This document shows, one piece after another, positions 12,128 to 24,457 of a DNA stretch of 64,000 nucleotides (position 1 is its first letter; every line of letters starts with the position of its first letter). The DNA lies in assembly GCA_945643635.1 (NCBI GenBank), contig CALZFC010000043.1, positions 3,341,001-3,405,000 on the forward strand, in the 5' to 3' direction. The DNA comes from Allodiplogaster sudhausi (Eukaryota; Nematoda; Chromadorea; Rhabditida; Diplogasteridae). Below the pieces are notes generated by a model. The model worked only from the letters and a program-made list of their open reading frames with translations. It was not told where the DNA came from and did not search any database. The position numbers were made by a program, and so were the translations under genes.

Positions 12128-12969
12128 CTCCCGTCGAATGGCGTTTCCTGGAGAAGAGATCTCATGCACAAGGATGAGACGAACATCACGGGAATACCGA
12201 CCTTCAAACACTCTTGAGGTCTACCATGCATGCCATAAGATATAATTCAGAAAATTTCTATTATTTGCGAATAAAAAAAGAACTATAATTGAAATGCACG
12301 TTAAAGAATAAGAATTGAATGAGAACCATGCCAGAATAGCGACCGCGCACAGTCGATGGCGAGTCATTCCTGCTGTGATTCAGAACACCGATGAAAGCAG
12401 AGTGCCCGGAGAATTGGGCGAGGAACGCCTTGGACCACAGTTTCAATTAAAACCACAGTGGAAAATGATTGAATAAAAATAAATAATAGAGAAACCTGTT
12501 CAGAGAAGGCGCATTCCGCATGGCTCGGCGCCACTGCAATGGTTGCTGCACAACGAGTGCCGTCGTATGGAAAGTGACTCTGAATGCAATCAAAGCGTAT
12601 AATACATATTCATATTGGGTACGAATGACTATACTAAGCGTGCTAACCACCCGCGCGTCACACGCCTGAGATGGCTCGAGCGGCACGACGCAGCCCTCGG
12701 CACTCGTCCAGCTGCTCCAGAACGTGTCGATTCCATAGGGCGCAGCCGACGCGTCGCAGCGAGAGAGCACTTCAGAAGACGGCGACAACTCAGACAAACA
12801 CGCAACTATTCATCCAATATTTATCTATTTTTTAAACTTGGACTTAATAATTTCATGAAATAGGAAGAAATTGATAGGAATGAATCGGACTAACTATTTC
12901 CACAAGAAATTCTGCAGCGTATGTGATGTTCAGCAAAGTGAGTAATGCGAGTGCGCAGTGAATGGACAT
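7961..12969 (-). CDS. PA-TM-RING E3 ubiquitin ligase with long cytoplasmic tail
   Basis: Eighteen exons join in phase to 685 residues. Borders: 12969-12895, 12788-12651, 12579-12496, 12428-12344, 12212-12128, 11906-11735, 11544-11427, 11365-11276, 11194-11148, 11055-10987, 10892-10823, 9833-9701, 9627-9570, 9313-9227, 9051-8808, 8736-8626, 8439-8324, 8236-7961. The order is signal peptide (MSIHCALALLTLL), protease-associated lumenal domain (VVPLEPSQACDAR; VGIPVMFVSS), one TM helix (LLPLVVVALFCIASIACAL) and a complete RING-H2 (CVICLEEF, LPCSHGFH, SCIDTWLLRAQMCPVC). Such proteins sit in endosomal or plasma membranes and ubiquitinate membrane cargo; RNF13/RNF167 and ZNRF3/RNF43 are relatives. 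The tail (9833-7961) is unrecognised, basic and helical with a FSIKNLL motif. Exon 10892-10823 could instead splice to 10727-10669, ending the protein soon after the RING. Domain call firm, tail linkage moderate. Confidence 0.8.
8242..8279. repeat. (GA)n microsatellite in last intron of E3 ligase gene
   Basis: On the gene strand this is (CT)n ending directly at the acceptor CTATACAG of the last exon, so it serves as the polypyrimidine tract. Confidence 0.85.
9834..10668. other. Intron of the E3 ligase gene or intergenic gap
   Basis: No exon seen. If the short alternative terminal exon (10727-10669) is used, this stretch separates two transcription units. If the long form is used, it is one intron. 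It holds a short (GA)n tract near 10247-10275. Confidence 0.5.
11549..11651. repeat. (GA)n microsatellite in E3 ligase intron
   Basis: An interrupted GA tract. Read on the gene strand it is (CT)n running into the acceptor CTCGCAG of the exon 11544-11427. Confidence 0.85.
12001..12125. repeat. (GA)n/(GAGGA)n microsatellite in E3 ligase intron
   Basis: A long imperfect purine tract that starts right after the donor of exon 12212-12128. Its six-frame translations (Ser-Leu runs) are artefacts. Confidence 0.85.
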
Positions 12970-13711
12970 TGACTGCAGCGGATCTCTCTGATCCGATGAG
13001 GGATTGGAGGGGAGTTTGCAACGAACGGTCTGGCTTGAGTCAAAGAATCGAACTGTTATCCGCAGGTTAGTGAGTGCGTTCCGCTAGGGATATCAACGGG
13101 GTGGCACTAGGATCCTCTTTCTTTCTCTGTTAACTCTCTTTATCTCTCTTACTCTCACTCTCTCTCTCTCTCTCTCTGTCTCTCGCTCAAAACTCTAGTC
13201 CAGGACGGGCAATTATAGGGACAGTCACCACGAGATCGTGCTAACAATAAGGGGGGACGCGGGTGCGCGTCGCTTTCACTTTTAGTACCAGCCGGCCTCA
13301 ATTCACCTGGCCTCATGAGAAATCATGACCGCGTGCATTGATCGGTCTCTCTTGCTTTCCTCACATGTTCACCCTCCCTGCGGGCATGCTTCCCTCTTCC
13401 CTCTCCTTGCAGATCAGGCGGAGGGAAAAGGGAAGTAATCACGCATCTCTCTGTTGTGGATGGTTAAACCGTCTCTCGAGTTTACCTCGTTTATCAGCAT
13501 CCGCGGGAAAATAATAACAAGATAACAAGATGATTAACTAGCGTTCCCTAAATTGCACCCGTCTTTACCTGAGGTTTACTTATGCGACTAACATCGACTG
13601 TGTTGCCTGTCTAATCATTACAAGTAGTTGGAAGCATATAATGAATGTATTTACATCCATGCACAGTACCTTGCTCCTGATCAGTAATCGCTTAGCTCTT
13701 ATTTTCTGAAA

Positions 13712-13754
<43 letters not shown>

Positions 13755-13801
13755 TCCCTCTCTTTCTCCTCCCACTTTTTCTGGCTTTCTCTTCTCTCGT
13801 T

Positions 13802-13845
<44 letters not shown>

Positions 13846-13848
13846 GTC

Positions 13849-13890
<42 letters not shown>

Positions 13891-13891
13891 G
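12970..13891. other. Non-coding stretch upstream of the E3 ligase gene
   Basis: No exon. It holds (CT)n tracts at about 13146-13190 and 13719-13888. The second begins directly after the stop codon of the mucin-like gene, so it falls in that gene's 3' UTR or beyond. The E3 ligase promoter should be just above 12969. Confidence 0.6.
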
Positions 13892-15023
13892 TCAATGCCA
13901 ATTGTCTGCGACTACACAAGTGACTTCTACTCCCTTGGCACTCTGTACATACTCTGTGCTCTGCAGCCTCCACAGCTGATTGTTGTGGCAGTCCACGTAG
14001 TCGAGTGCCATCCAATCGCCGTTCACCACCGCCTGCCAATTTTTTAATGCAATATTTCTTTGATAAAGGGAATTACAAATTCGTATTTCAGTATAATGTA
14101 CACATGTATGTATGTCACCTTTCTTCTTTGAAGATTTACTTTTCTTTCCTACATTTAATTATTTCTCGACTACATGGACTGCCACAGTAGTTAACTAACT
14201 GTTTATATTATTCATAGCTTTTATAATGACAAAATAATAGTGTACTAGCCATGAGCTGGAGGCCTGCGTAGCAAGTGTAGGTTGTGCACGCCGTGTCTCT
14301 GTGCCTCGCGGGATGCAATTGACGAGGAAGACAACGACGACCCTTGGGGCACGACTTCGATGCTTGCAGAGACTTGCAGTCGTTGCAGCCGGCTAGAGAT
14401 CATAGTCGCTATCTTTTTAACGGTGTAATTATAAGTCGAATGCATAAAAGGTAAAGAAAGGAGAATGAATTGACCTTTATTGACGGCGCAGCGAACGACA
14501 GGCGACTCGTGGTAGTGGCGGCCATTCGCGAGCCACGCGTCCTCGTGGCACACAAGGAACTCGGCCGTGTCGCCTTCTGGCAACTGCAAACCAGAGCAAA
14601 CTGTAGACAACAAAGAAAACTGGCAAGATGTAAAGTATATATTATTACAAACATATGCGAAATGGGGCGTCGATAGCGGGGAAAGAGATAAATTGCCTTG
14701 TACGACCCGGAACAGGCATCTTACAATTAGTACTTTTAACAACGAAAAAAAAACAACATAAATATGGGTCTGTATCTCGGGTTGTGCAGACCCACTATGA
14801 AAAAGATAGGAAATGAGAAAAGAACAGTTGATTCCATCCGTCTACCGTACCAAGAGAGCGCCGCCGACGCATGCCGTGATGCGGCAGGAGGGCTCTTCGT
14901 GGTGACGCCAGTCTCTGATCAGATGCTCGCTGCAGCGAGCACCACTCGGACACTTCGACAGCACCGCCTTCACGCGGTCGCAGCCCAGAGTGCAGTTGTC
15001 CTGACGGGGGAGGGACCAGTCAT

Positions 15024-15063
<40 letters not shown>

Positions 15064-16946
15064 ATTATCTCTCATTCTCTCTCTCTCTCATTTTCACTCG
15101 CTTTCTCTCTCTTTCACTGTCTTTTTCACTCTCTACGATTGAAAAGGTTGAAAAAGCCCTTACCCTGACTTTGTCGATGAAAGTGTCTACAGTGCCAGCT
15201 GGCGCTTTGTCAAAGTCGTCCTCGTCCTCGGGTTCTGCTTCTATTGACGTGCCATTCCTTAGCAAAACATCGGCGGGCTCGCCGCCCGTTCGAGCTTTCG
15301 TTCCATTCCCGGAAGATCCTCCGTGACCTTTCTGTGTTCCTCGGGGAGTATCTGCTTGTACAATGCCTCCTCCTGGTTTCCCTCCCTCATGACCCCCGAG
15401 TGTTCCCTTGTGAGCGTCTCCAGCAACTGGTGTCACAGTGCCGTTGCCGCTCGGTTCCGCGGTTGCCGTCTTGGTCGAGTTGTTCAACGCCTTCGGCTCT
15501 GATTCCGGCGTTTTGTGTGATTTGGTTGCCGTGGTGGCGTTGCTGAGATCTCCCGGCTCGGGGAAGCCGTCGACAGGAGCAGCGGCAGAGGCCGATCCCT
15601 TGGGTGCATGCGGCGAGGTCTTAGCTGGTGCATGAGTCAGTCCTTTTTCTCGAACTCCCCTCAGGCACTCTGGCGGGAGATCCGCCGTTGAGTTGACGGA
15701 GCCGAGGAGAAGCTCGCATGTCGATGACAAATCGCCATCCCCCGGTTCTGCTTTCAATTTATGCGCGGAAGTTTTCTTCGTGCCCTTTTCAGTTGTGTTT
15801 TTGCCTCCGGACAAATTCGACTTTTCCTCTGCAGCAAGCTTAGATTTCTCGCTGTGATCCGTTTCGTTCTTCTGTGGACTCGGTGTTCTCGAGGTCTTCT
15901 CACTGCTCGGGCCGGTCGACTTTGTTGTTGCCTTCATGTTCAGAGTGGCCTCCTCGGAGGCCACTGGAGTGGATGTGCTATTGGTAGGAGTCGGGGCTTT
16001 GGATTTCTCTGTGGATGAAGGATTCGTAGCCGTCTCGGCTGGAGATGTCGCACCAACTGGCCGCGTCTTGGCAGCCGGCAAAGAAGAACTCGTCTGTTTG
16101 GAGAGGGTCGTGGTGGTCGTTTCCGGCTTGGAGGAGACCATTGCTTTGGATGTTGTTGTACTGCTAGGAGTCGTTTGAGCGGGCTTTTCCTCCACGTTCT
16201 CCTTCCGTTTAGCAACCGGCGTTGTGCTTGCCGTGGTCAGAGTTGTCTTTGGGCTCGCTGTCGTTGATGTCGTGATCTTAGCAGCCGCTGAGGTGCTCGT
16301 CGTTCCTTTCGTTGTGGACGTCGTAGTGGGCGGCTTCTTTAAAGAAAGAGTAGCTAAATATTCTGCACATATGATTTATGTATATATGTATATACATGCA
16401 TATATACATATATACATAAATCAAGGTATTTCTATGTATACAAATGCCTCAATCTTCACACAATTATGTACAAAGATGAAACTGTGAAACTGACAAGAGA
16501 AGCCATAAAAATAAAACAAAAAGAAAGCCTTTGTCGTGGTAGTTGTCGTGGTGGTAGACGGCGCTTTGGTAGCCGGCTGAGGCTTCTGCTCCTCAGGCTC
16601 CTCAGCAGTGATGCTGTTACTCTCCTTGGTGGTTCCCGAGGGCGTCGTGGTGGGGATGGCAGAAGAAGGACGAGGAGTGGCGAGAGCGTCGCTTCTGACG
16701 TCGGGCAAGACAGACTGAAGAGAGGCCTTCGTTGTCGCTGTCGGCTCCACTTCTTCCGGCTCCTCCTCGGAATAGTCGATGAACTTGAAGCCTCAACACA
16801 GAAATGTAATCGTTTCAATAATTACTTCAGTCGCCGTAGAAACAACGATAAATTACATTAGCCGCTGTCTTACCAGAACAAGTTGTCATGCCGAGCAGTA
16901 AGAGAGCATGAAGAAGGAGAAGCTGGGAAAAGCGACGTGGTTTCAT
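13892..16946 (-). CDS. Secreted mucin-like protein with two Cys-rich C-terminal modules
   Basis: Seven exons give 683 residues in one frame: 16946-16874, 16791-16529, 16336-15164, 15000-14851, 14583-14475, 14392-14250, 14032-13892. The first exon encodes a clear signal peptide (MKPRRFSQLLLLHALLLLG). Exons 2-3 encode about 480 residues rich in Thr, Ser, Pro and Lys, with several N-glycosylation sequons (NST, NTT, NGT), typical of a heavily O-glycosylated stalk or mucin. The last four exons form a duplicated two-exon module. A CxxxC/CPxGxRC half (DNCTLGC..CPSGARC; GCNDC..CPKGRRC) is followed by a W-containing half with paired Cys. I do not recognise the module in any named family. Two introns (after 16529 and after 14250) need GC donors to keep frame. 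There is no TM segment, so the product is probably extracellular. Structure confidence is good, function unknown. Confidence 0.7.
15026..15090. repeat. (CT)n microsatellite in intron of mucin-like gene
   Basis: A dinucleotide tract between the exons ending at 15164 and starting at 15000. Confidence 0.85.
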
Positions 16947-18405
16947 TTCCTTGTTTTGGGTCGTCTTCGGAGGTCAGTCGAGATTAGATTGAAATCTTGC
17001 CAGATGAGAGCTGTCCAGTGGATGCTCTCTTCTCCGTTCAGGTTCGACTCTCGTCCTGCTTCTTCTTTCTTCTCTTCTCTCGCTCTTCGCATTCTTTTTC
17101 TGATCGCGTCATACGATAACAGACTACCGCTTAATTCTTTGTCTCATTCTGTCTTTTTCTTCTTCTCTCTTTCTTTTCTCTCTCTATTCTCTGTCTCTCG
17201 CTCTCTTCTCTCTCTCTTCTCTCTCTTCTCTCTCTCTCTTCTCCCTCTCAACATTTCTTTCTTATTACAATTACTTGTGATGGTACTTTTACTCTTCTCA
17301 TGTCTCGCATCATCTCGACAACAGTGTGACCTTGTAGTGCAAAGCTGACCGATGGTAATCCTCTCTTTCTCTTACGGTCTCTCTCCCTCTCTCCTTTTCC
17401 TCTCTCCCTCTCCCTTCTTTCCCTTTCTTTCCTTCTCCTCTCTCCCTCTCCCTTCTCTACCCCTCTCTGCATCGCCACTCTTTCTCCTTTTACTCTCTCT
17501 CCCTCTTCCTCCTTCTCCTCTCTCTCTCTCGCCCTCTCTCTGTTTCTCTCCTCCTCTCTCCCCCTTTGCCACGCACTCTTCCCATTCGAGAGTGGCAGTG
17601 TGACCGCTCGGCCGTGGCTGTAATTTGCATCCTCACCGAAGAAAGAGAAGAAAGGAAAGAGTTGCAGACAATCATGGTGCAGTTATCAAGGGAACTCTTC
17701 AGTTCCTTTCTATCGGGCAGGGAATCCGAAATAAATTGGCATTGTACTTACTATAATCGGATCGTCAGTATGTTTTTAAAGAATTTTTCGCATATCAAAA
17801 GAGGGGTTTATTCACAAAAAAACCATTTATTTTACACAAGGGAAATTATTCATGGTCAGAATGGACAGGTGATTTCGTCTTGAGGGAGAGATTCGAAACG
17901 AAGGCATAAAGTGTTTCCTCGTTAGCATCGAACATGGCTATAGTACGTAGACATATGGAAAGTTCTCGAAGGCTGGTGAGTGGAACCTCGGACTCTCTGG
18001 CAATCTTGCTACCTGTGATTTGCAGCCAAGAGGAGACCTGCAATTTGGATGGAGTAACCGCTGGCCACGAGAGAGGCGGGCATATCTCCATCTTTTTCTA
18101 GACGTTGAATTTGTCACTCCGGGCTGTACAATAACGACGGAAACACAATGTGCATTGTTATTTGTTATTTATTCACGCAGTGATCTTAGCTTTCTTTCTT
18201 CATTAATCAGGTTGCACACGTGGGTTATCGTATATTATATGTGGCATGTACAAATATGTATGTATATGTATATCTGTATATAATGAAGTCTAGAACCGTC
18301 AAGGACGCTCTTCTTCAGTCCTTCGTTTTATGAACATTGTCTGAATATTTGGTATGTTCCTGATAAAGATAATTCAGTACTGAACAACATCTTAATTTAT
18401 TCGAG
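16947..18405. other. Non-coding stretch with CT-rich DNA
   Basis: It lies between the divergent starts of the mucin-like gene (-) and the Ly6-like gene (+), so it should contain both promoters. A long CT-rich purine/pyrimidine-asymmetric region spans about 17046-17575. An 81-codon minus-strand ORF at 17846-18091 has no supporting features. Confidence 0.6.
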
Positions 18406-19354
18406 ATGGCGTCATTTTCTGTCAGCAGCATCTGCCTTGTTCTCCTCGTGCAACTGTCCCTCCTGGCAAGGAGCCAAGTGACTGAGCAAGTCAACGGCCA
18501 GAATCCCGGCTACAGCTGCTATGAACAGAACAACGGCAATATCACTACGCCACTTGACGACATTCCCAAAGATCCTTGTCCGAACACATGGACATGTTTC
18601 AAGGTAAGAGAGTATGGAGAGAAACAGAGCGAGAGGGAGTCAGAGGGAACAAGAAAGATAGTGAGATTTAGAACTTGAGATAATGAGATTTGTAGAAAGA
18701 GCTAGAGAGAGAGAAAAAAGAGTTGAAAGAGCGTGAATGTGAGATAGAAAGAAAGAGAGAGAGAGAGAGAGTGAGAGGGGCACCGTGAGGAAAGAGATGC
18801 TGAAGTGGAATTGTAAAGAAGAAGAAAAAAAAGCTGATGGTGAGTGTCTTTGGGATGATCTTGGAGATTTACCATTATGCTGAGTTAGATACATACATAT
18901 GTACACAAGTGTGAAATATGATTGTTCTTGCTCAACGATATGACTGTATGTATGCACATAGTTTGCCTAAGCCTCAATTCACTCTCTTTCTCCTCCAGTT
19001 CGTCGACCACTTGTACGGAACGGTCACTCGTCGCTGCGGCGCGAGCTACAATTGCACGGTGCCCACCTTTCATGGTTACAGGAAAAAGACGTCTTCCGGT
19101 CCTCCTCATGAACTTTCTCACACTCAGTCACTCAGGGCTCCGATGGCATACCGGGCAAGGGCTCGATCTGCTTCAATTCCTCGTCTTCGGTCAATGACAA
19201 CCACGAGTCGTGCTGCTGTTACGGTAGCCTCTGCAATGGCACTCAACAACTACGATTCCCATTCGTAGTCCTTGCATTCCTGGCACTTCTACCCTTCATG
19301 GCAGCACTAAAAATAGGGCCTGGCCAATCACTCCTCGACCCGTTTACCTTTTAG
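18406..19354 (+). CDS. Ly6/uPAR-like three-finger cell-surface protein
   Basis: Three exons (18406-18603, 18999-19074, 19128-19354) join in phase to 166 residues. The protein starts with a signal peptide (MASFSVSSICLVLLVQLSLL) and has about ten Cys in a short domain. Near the C-terminus it carries the hallmark CC....CN motif of the Ly6 fold (CCCYGSLCNGT). A hydrophobic stretch follows (FVVLAFLALLPFMAAL), suggesting a GPI or membrane anchor, with a short polar tail after it. Several N-glycosylation sequons (NIT, NCT, NSS, NGT) are present. Ly6 proteins act at the cell surface as modulators of receptors and channels; nematodes have many, including ODR-2/HOT relatives. The intron between exons 2 and 3 is only 53 bases. 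I cannot say which receptor it binds. Confidence 0.75.
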
Positions 19355-20141
19355 TATCATCCCAGTTATGCGAATTCGTTTCCCATCTATCGGATCTTCA
19401 GAATATTTGACTGTGTTGCAATTGAATCAAGTGCACTCGCTTTATTCAGAGGAACAGTTACTGATAAGAGTAACCAATAAGAATATTACAATTGAGCAAA
19501 TGAGTTTGATCTTTGTACACGATAACGTGCTGTGCTAGTACAGCGAAGTAAGGCTACTTTCTGATGGGGATATAAATAAAAGTGTTAGCCTTCTCAGCGG
19601 AAAGTATACTTTCGCAAGACAGCGACAAGGAGGCAGAGCACAACTCTCACGACAGACCGAGAAACAAGAAAGTGAGGTGAGAGAGAGAGAGAGAGTGAGA
19701 AAGAAGGAGAGAGAGAGACGAAACAAGAGGGATAAGAAAGAAGAATAGGAGAGAGAGGAAAGACTATGATTATGACGACAAGAATAGACCAGCCAGAACG
19801 TGCGATATACGAAAAGGCACGTAAATGGCTGTTATAGTGCATGGCATGAACTGAGTTGTGCCGAAGGACGACTAGCCAGTGCAGTGGCCTCTTCCTAACT
19901 CATTCTTCAACATCTGAAACTAAGTGGATGTTCTAGGTGATCTATGGTGATCTAAGCTTCAACATCCAAGCACTGCTTGGATGTTGTCTACGATTCTTTC
20001 AGCGGGTCAATTGTTGACTGATTGCCAAGGAAAGAAGCCTGTTGTCTAAAAGCTCCGATATTCAATGACTGCATTCTGATAGCTCTCTCACTTCCACTTC
20101 TCTGTCTCTCTGTCTCTCCTCCTTCTGCGTGCTCTCTCTCT
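19355..20141. other. Non-coding stretch
   Basis: Convergent 3' ends of the Ly6-like gene (+) and the thiamine pyrophosphokinase gene (-). A (GA)n tract lies at about 19677-19720. No exon seen. Confidence 0.6.
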
Positions 20142-20672
20142 TCACATCTTACTCTTCAGCTGCATCTGCATGCGAGTGGCCGGCAGCTTCATCTCAAAAG
20201 TACAAAGAAGTGGGGCGGAACAGCGAATGGACATCTCGTTAGATTCCATCTCGTTAGAGGTGCTGACGCAGCCTCCGAATGTAATGTCCGAGTTATCTGT
20301 TCAGACAAATTCTTATCTCCTGCAGTTCTCGGGATGGTTTATATGTATATATATACATATATTTTTTCATCTAATGCTCACCGAGTAAAACTTTTCGTGT
20401 TTAAAAATGTAAAAAAAATCTGTTGAGAATTTCGAAATTCGCCAAGTATCGAGTAACGCTGTAGTAAGCTTAAGAGCAAAGTAATCATGTTGTCTTCGTT
20501 TCCATAGCAGCGAACCGAGATTCCACTTGAATCCTTTGGTCGAGACTGTCGTGCGCTGCTGGCAGATTGGGATGATGCCACACACGCCAGTGCTCAGAGA
20601 ACGAGCCATCTCCACTTGGTGAGTACCCTGAGGAGAGAGAGAGAGAGAGAGAGAGATAGATAGAAAGAGAGT

Positions 20673-20707
<35 letters not shown>

Positions 20708-21671
20708 GGGGAGACGGAGATAGAGAGGTCTCTCGCACTCTGAACCACGCTCTCGCTTCAACTCTACTCCTCTTGAAATGTTCCGCCCGCCACGACAATG
20801 ATTATTGTGCTTGCCTCCGGGACAACGCAGCAGACATTCTCTCCGTCGACAGCGAAGACATGAATGTCCGGCTTCTCCTTGCACATGCACACCATGGCGT
20901 TGAGCACTCCCATGGTGTGGTCGAATCTGCCGGAGAGCCCGCCCAGGACGCAGACGCGCTTGGGGGCGGACGCCTGAGCACCACGCGATGAGTCGTGTTG
21001 CTTCAATCCAGTTCACTATTTTTATTGTTACTTTCAATTGATTGTTGAGTTCCGTCGTATTTATATTAAAAAGAGTAACGGCAGCAGAATGAATCGACCT
21101 GATGATTCTGGTCCTTCTTCATCTTCATCGCGACGTGTTCCAGGCACTTGTGCAGGTCGGTCTTGTCCTGTGAAATCATCTATCAAATATCGAAGAACCA
21201 GTTTCTGAATTTTTTAAAGAGATTGTCATCTGCACTGGGCTACTGCTCGTTCTTCAATACTAAGTCTTGCTGAAGGTTGACCGTGCTCGACCTGGTCGGG
21301 AGTGTGAACCATCTCGCATTTGTGAGTCGAGCGGAAGAAGTCGGCGACCTCCGGCCGAATCGAGTCCATGTCTCCACTCACCATCGTCGGCGCACGGAAG
21401 GCGCCTGATCTGAACGACCGTAATCCCAACGTGGTGGTGCTGGTCCCGACATGAAAGACGAGCTACCGTACTTGACTCGTTCGAAGATCAGGTTGGCGCC
21501 GCCGTCGGTGCAGCAGCGAGTGGTGGCGCTGTTCCACATCATGGCCCAGCATGGCCGCTCCGCCCCCGCCGAGCCATTCAGCCAGATGCAAGCCGAGTGA
21601 GCTGCAGAAGAAGTGGCTTGAGAATCCAGGTTCTCAACATTATGAAGTGGTACTGTAAATAAGCTAGGCAT
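20142..21671 (-). CDS. tpk-1: Thiamine pyrophosphokinase
   Basis: This cytosolic enzyme transfers pyrophosphate from ATP to thiamine to make thiamine diphosphate, the cofactor of pyruvate and 2-oxoglutarate dehydrogenases and transketolase. Six exons join in phase to 270 residues, close to the family's usual length: 21671-21472, 21409-21292, 21167-21099, 20973-20815, 20627-20516, 20296-20142. Family landmarks in order are TDGGANL (residues about 55-61, ATP/Mg site), VSGDMDSIRPEV (catalytic Asp region), HTPDQ then DKTDLHKCLEH, LGGLSGRFDHTMG, GVCGIIPI, STKGFKWNL and FGGCVSTSNE, the thiamine-binding C-terminal strand. The exon ending at 20815 is followed by GCAAGC, so this intron seems to use a GC donor. 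Splicing there gives exactly the expected join VVPE-GTHQVEM. Nothing suggests a broken gene. Confidence 0.93.
20630..20705. repeat. (GA)n microsatellite in TPK intron
   Basis: On the gene strand this is (CT)n ending at the acceptor CTCAG of the exon 20627-20516. Confidence 0.85.
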
Positions 21672-21938
21672 TTTAAAAGCCCTCCAATTGACATCCTGGG
21701 ATCTCCTTCTTTCTTCCCTCAGAACGTCTCTTCCTATTGGAATTCAAAAAATAAAGGAAATCAGCTTGCACTTGGATCGGTAAGGCACTCGATCGGACGG
21801 TAGCAGGAAGAAGAAGAAGAGGACATCATCGTGGACATCGAGTGGCTAGCAAGACTTCTGCAGGGAGAGGAATGAATACGGTATGGTGGGAAGAGAAAGA
21901 AAGAGAGTAGAGAGAGAGAGAGAGAGAGAGAGAGGAGG

Positions 21939-21994
<56 letters not shown>

Positions 21995-22154
21995 AGAGGA
22001 AAGAGGAGTGGACAGGGAATTTTTCTTATAGATTACATACAATGACATTCGAAGATGTGAACTGCATTAGTCATCAATCTTTTAGTGTGAGAAATACACA
22101 TATGAAAGACAGACAGTGCACCAGGAACATACAATGACGCAGCTGGAGATAGAT

Positions 22155-22187
<33 letters not shown>

Positions 22188-22608
22188 AAGAAAGAAAGAT
22201 AGGGGGAGACTGAGAGATAAGAGAAGGATAAAATTGGAGCGAGAAGGGATGCGACAGAGAGAGGCCCATGAGAGAAAAAAGAGTGCAGAGATAACAAGGA
22301 TAAGAAGCTAAATCGAAAGTCACAACAAGATGATGATGAGAAGAAATGAAATCAAACGACTTGCTCTAGCTTAGTTTGGCTGATAAGAAATACAAGCTGA
22401 AGAGGAGAAGAATACATCGCTGCTCTGTTTTGCAGGTCATGAAAAAGTAGTAAAATGATTTCCTCAAAGCTGGAAGTTGCTCGCATAATCAGGCAGGCGC
22501 ATGAGCAAAGAAAGAAATGTTCTTACACTTCTTTTCCATTCTTTCTATCCATCTCTCTGACCACATATCTCTCACCTCTCTCTCTCCTGGCGCCCTCTCT
22601 CTCTCTCT

Positions 22609-22640
<32 letters not shown>

Positions 22641-24457
22641 GCTTTCTTTGCTATCAAAGACCAAACTCACTTCGTTCTGTAATCTTGTAACAATGAAAGA
22701 GCAAAAAGCGTTGCCAGTCAGACAGGCACGGAGTGGTGAGAAAGAATAATCCAAAGAGGAGAGCCCTCTCTGGAAATTGGGGAAGCCGAGCCGAACACTT
22801 GTCCTTCTCCTCTTCTAGTTCTTTCTATATTCGGGCTCCCTTTTATAGTCGGCCAGCAGAGGAGACAAAACAAATTAAGGACGCAACAAAATATCAGAAG
22901 AATCACCCCAACTGATAAGAGATCTCTCCGTTTCTCTAGAAAGGCCGTTTTTTGCTGCAAGTAGCGCATAAACATCCGATCAAGGAATACCTTCTGGTGG
23001 AAGAAAGCGAGCGAGCGAGAGAGAGAGTGCGAGAGAGAGAGAGCTAGAGAGAGAGAGAGAGAGAGAAAAGGAGAGAGAGAACGAAGGATGGGAAAACAGA
23101 CCGAGATGGATACCGGCAGAGGAGACAGCAGCGGATAGTTCCCTGGCTGTGTGAGTGGGGAATGGGTGCAGAAATGTTATCGTTAGAACGCAAGATGGCC
23201 AAGGAGGTCAAAAAGAGAGTGAGAGAGTGGGAGGGATTGACAATTCAGAGACAGGGTGGAGAGAGATAGAAATGAAACCTGCATTGCCATGCTGCTGAGT
23301 GGCCAAAGAGAGGCAGAAGCCGAGTAGCAACTGCAGCCATTTTGCATGTGACTCCCTTGCAATCTTTTCACAACTAATGAACCCATTCCCTCTCCCCTCT
23401 CTTGTTACACTCAACCCTGAATATATTTACCGCTGCTGCCTTGGCTGTCCTTCCACTTTCTCTCCGGAATCATGCGTACTCTGGCCGGGAGAACTCCCTT
23501 TTCCACAATTCGTAGCCCCCTTCTTTCTTTGTTTGCCTCTGATAATATATGGTATTCCGACGCACTCGCCCTGCTCTCTCTTCCCAGCCTAAATCCTACC
23601 ACTGCCAGACCCCCTCGATACCACTTCTTTGCATGGCCGATGTGCCAAAACAGTTAAGAACGAACACGGGGACTGCCAGAACAGTCTTTATTTTCCACAA
23701 CAGGACTCTGCCGTCGAGATAATCAGTATCCTCATCGCTGGCAGGGGGCAGAGTTCTCGAACTGATAAGAGTTCTTCGGGATGAGAAAGTAAACGGCGTC
23801 CCAACCGCATCTCTGCTTTCTCTCACTAGTCTTTTTTAACCTTTCCTTTTTTTCCACAACCTACCTCATCTACTAAATAAATAAAATAAAACAGAGCATC
23901 TAAAAATACGTAGTGTGGGGAGTTATTTTAGCTGGAGCATCTAATTCAAAAGCATTGACACAAGATATTTTCTCTGTCATCAGTGTTACCATCGGGGAAT
24001 AAATAAATAATCTTCAATATGCATTTGAATACAGCAGTCTTACATTAAAATCAACAGCACAAGAAAGGGAAGTGGTCTACCTTGTTGACAGCTTCTACTG
24101 AAGAGATAGGTAACATCAAGTGGATAAAACACCTGCTAGTCAGAAAAATAGACAGTAATAATGAAGCGAGAATTGGCAAAGATGCATATAGAAACAGACA
24201 AATGTATGGTCTGAACACTTTTAGAGCTCTCTGGTAAGGGTAAGCATATCTACTCGGGAGGGAAATTCAGAGAGAATTAAAAAGTATGTGACAAGTTCGG
24301 ATGGCAGTTAGCTCTAGTCTAGAAGGAAACAACTTACAGTTATTTAGCGCAAAATGCATGTGTCGATCTCTCACCTCGTTTCCTTCTCCGCTTTTTATCT
24401 CTATCTCTCTCTCTCGCTCTCTCTCTTATCTCTCGTCTCCTCTGTTACCCTTCCTTC
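21672..24457. other. Repeat-rich non-coding stretch
   Basis: No exon chain found. (GA)n tracts lie at about 21895-22000, 22151-22200 and 23005-23080, and (CT)n tracts at 22575-22640 and 24395-24440. The TPK promoter should lie just above 21671 and the V-ATPase 3' UTR just below 24458. Confidence 0.6.
21909..21998. repeat. (GA)n microsatellite
   Basis: A nearly pure GA tract about 90 bases long in the non-coding stretch upstream of the TPK gene. Confidence 0.9.

Noticed and set aside
11390..12211. Long Ser-Leu ORFs and Arg-Glu ORFs over GA/CT tracts (also at 7887-8458, 13692-14039, 21761-22048, 48521-49066, 60708-61490 and elsewhere)
   Set aside because: They are translations of dinucleotide repeats. 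The real exons in those stretches have other frames and clear splice borders.
17846..18091. 81-codon minus-strand ORF
   Set aside because: It has no signal peptide, motif or splice context, and sits in a presumed promoter region.
23183..23826. Several 60-97 codon ORFs on both strands
   Set aside because: I looked for splice-linked exons and family motifs and found none. They are probably chance ORFs in GC-balanced non-coding DNA.
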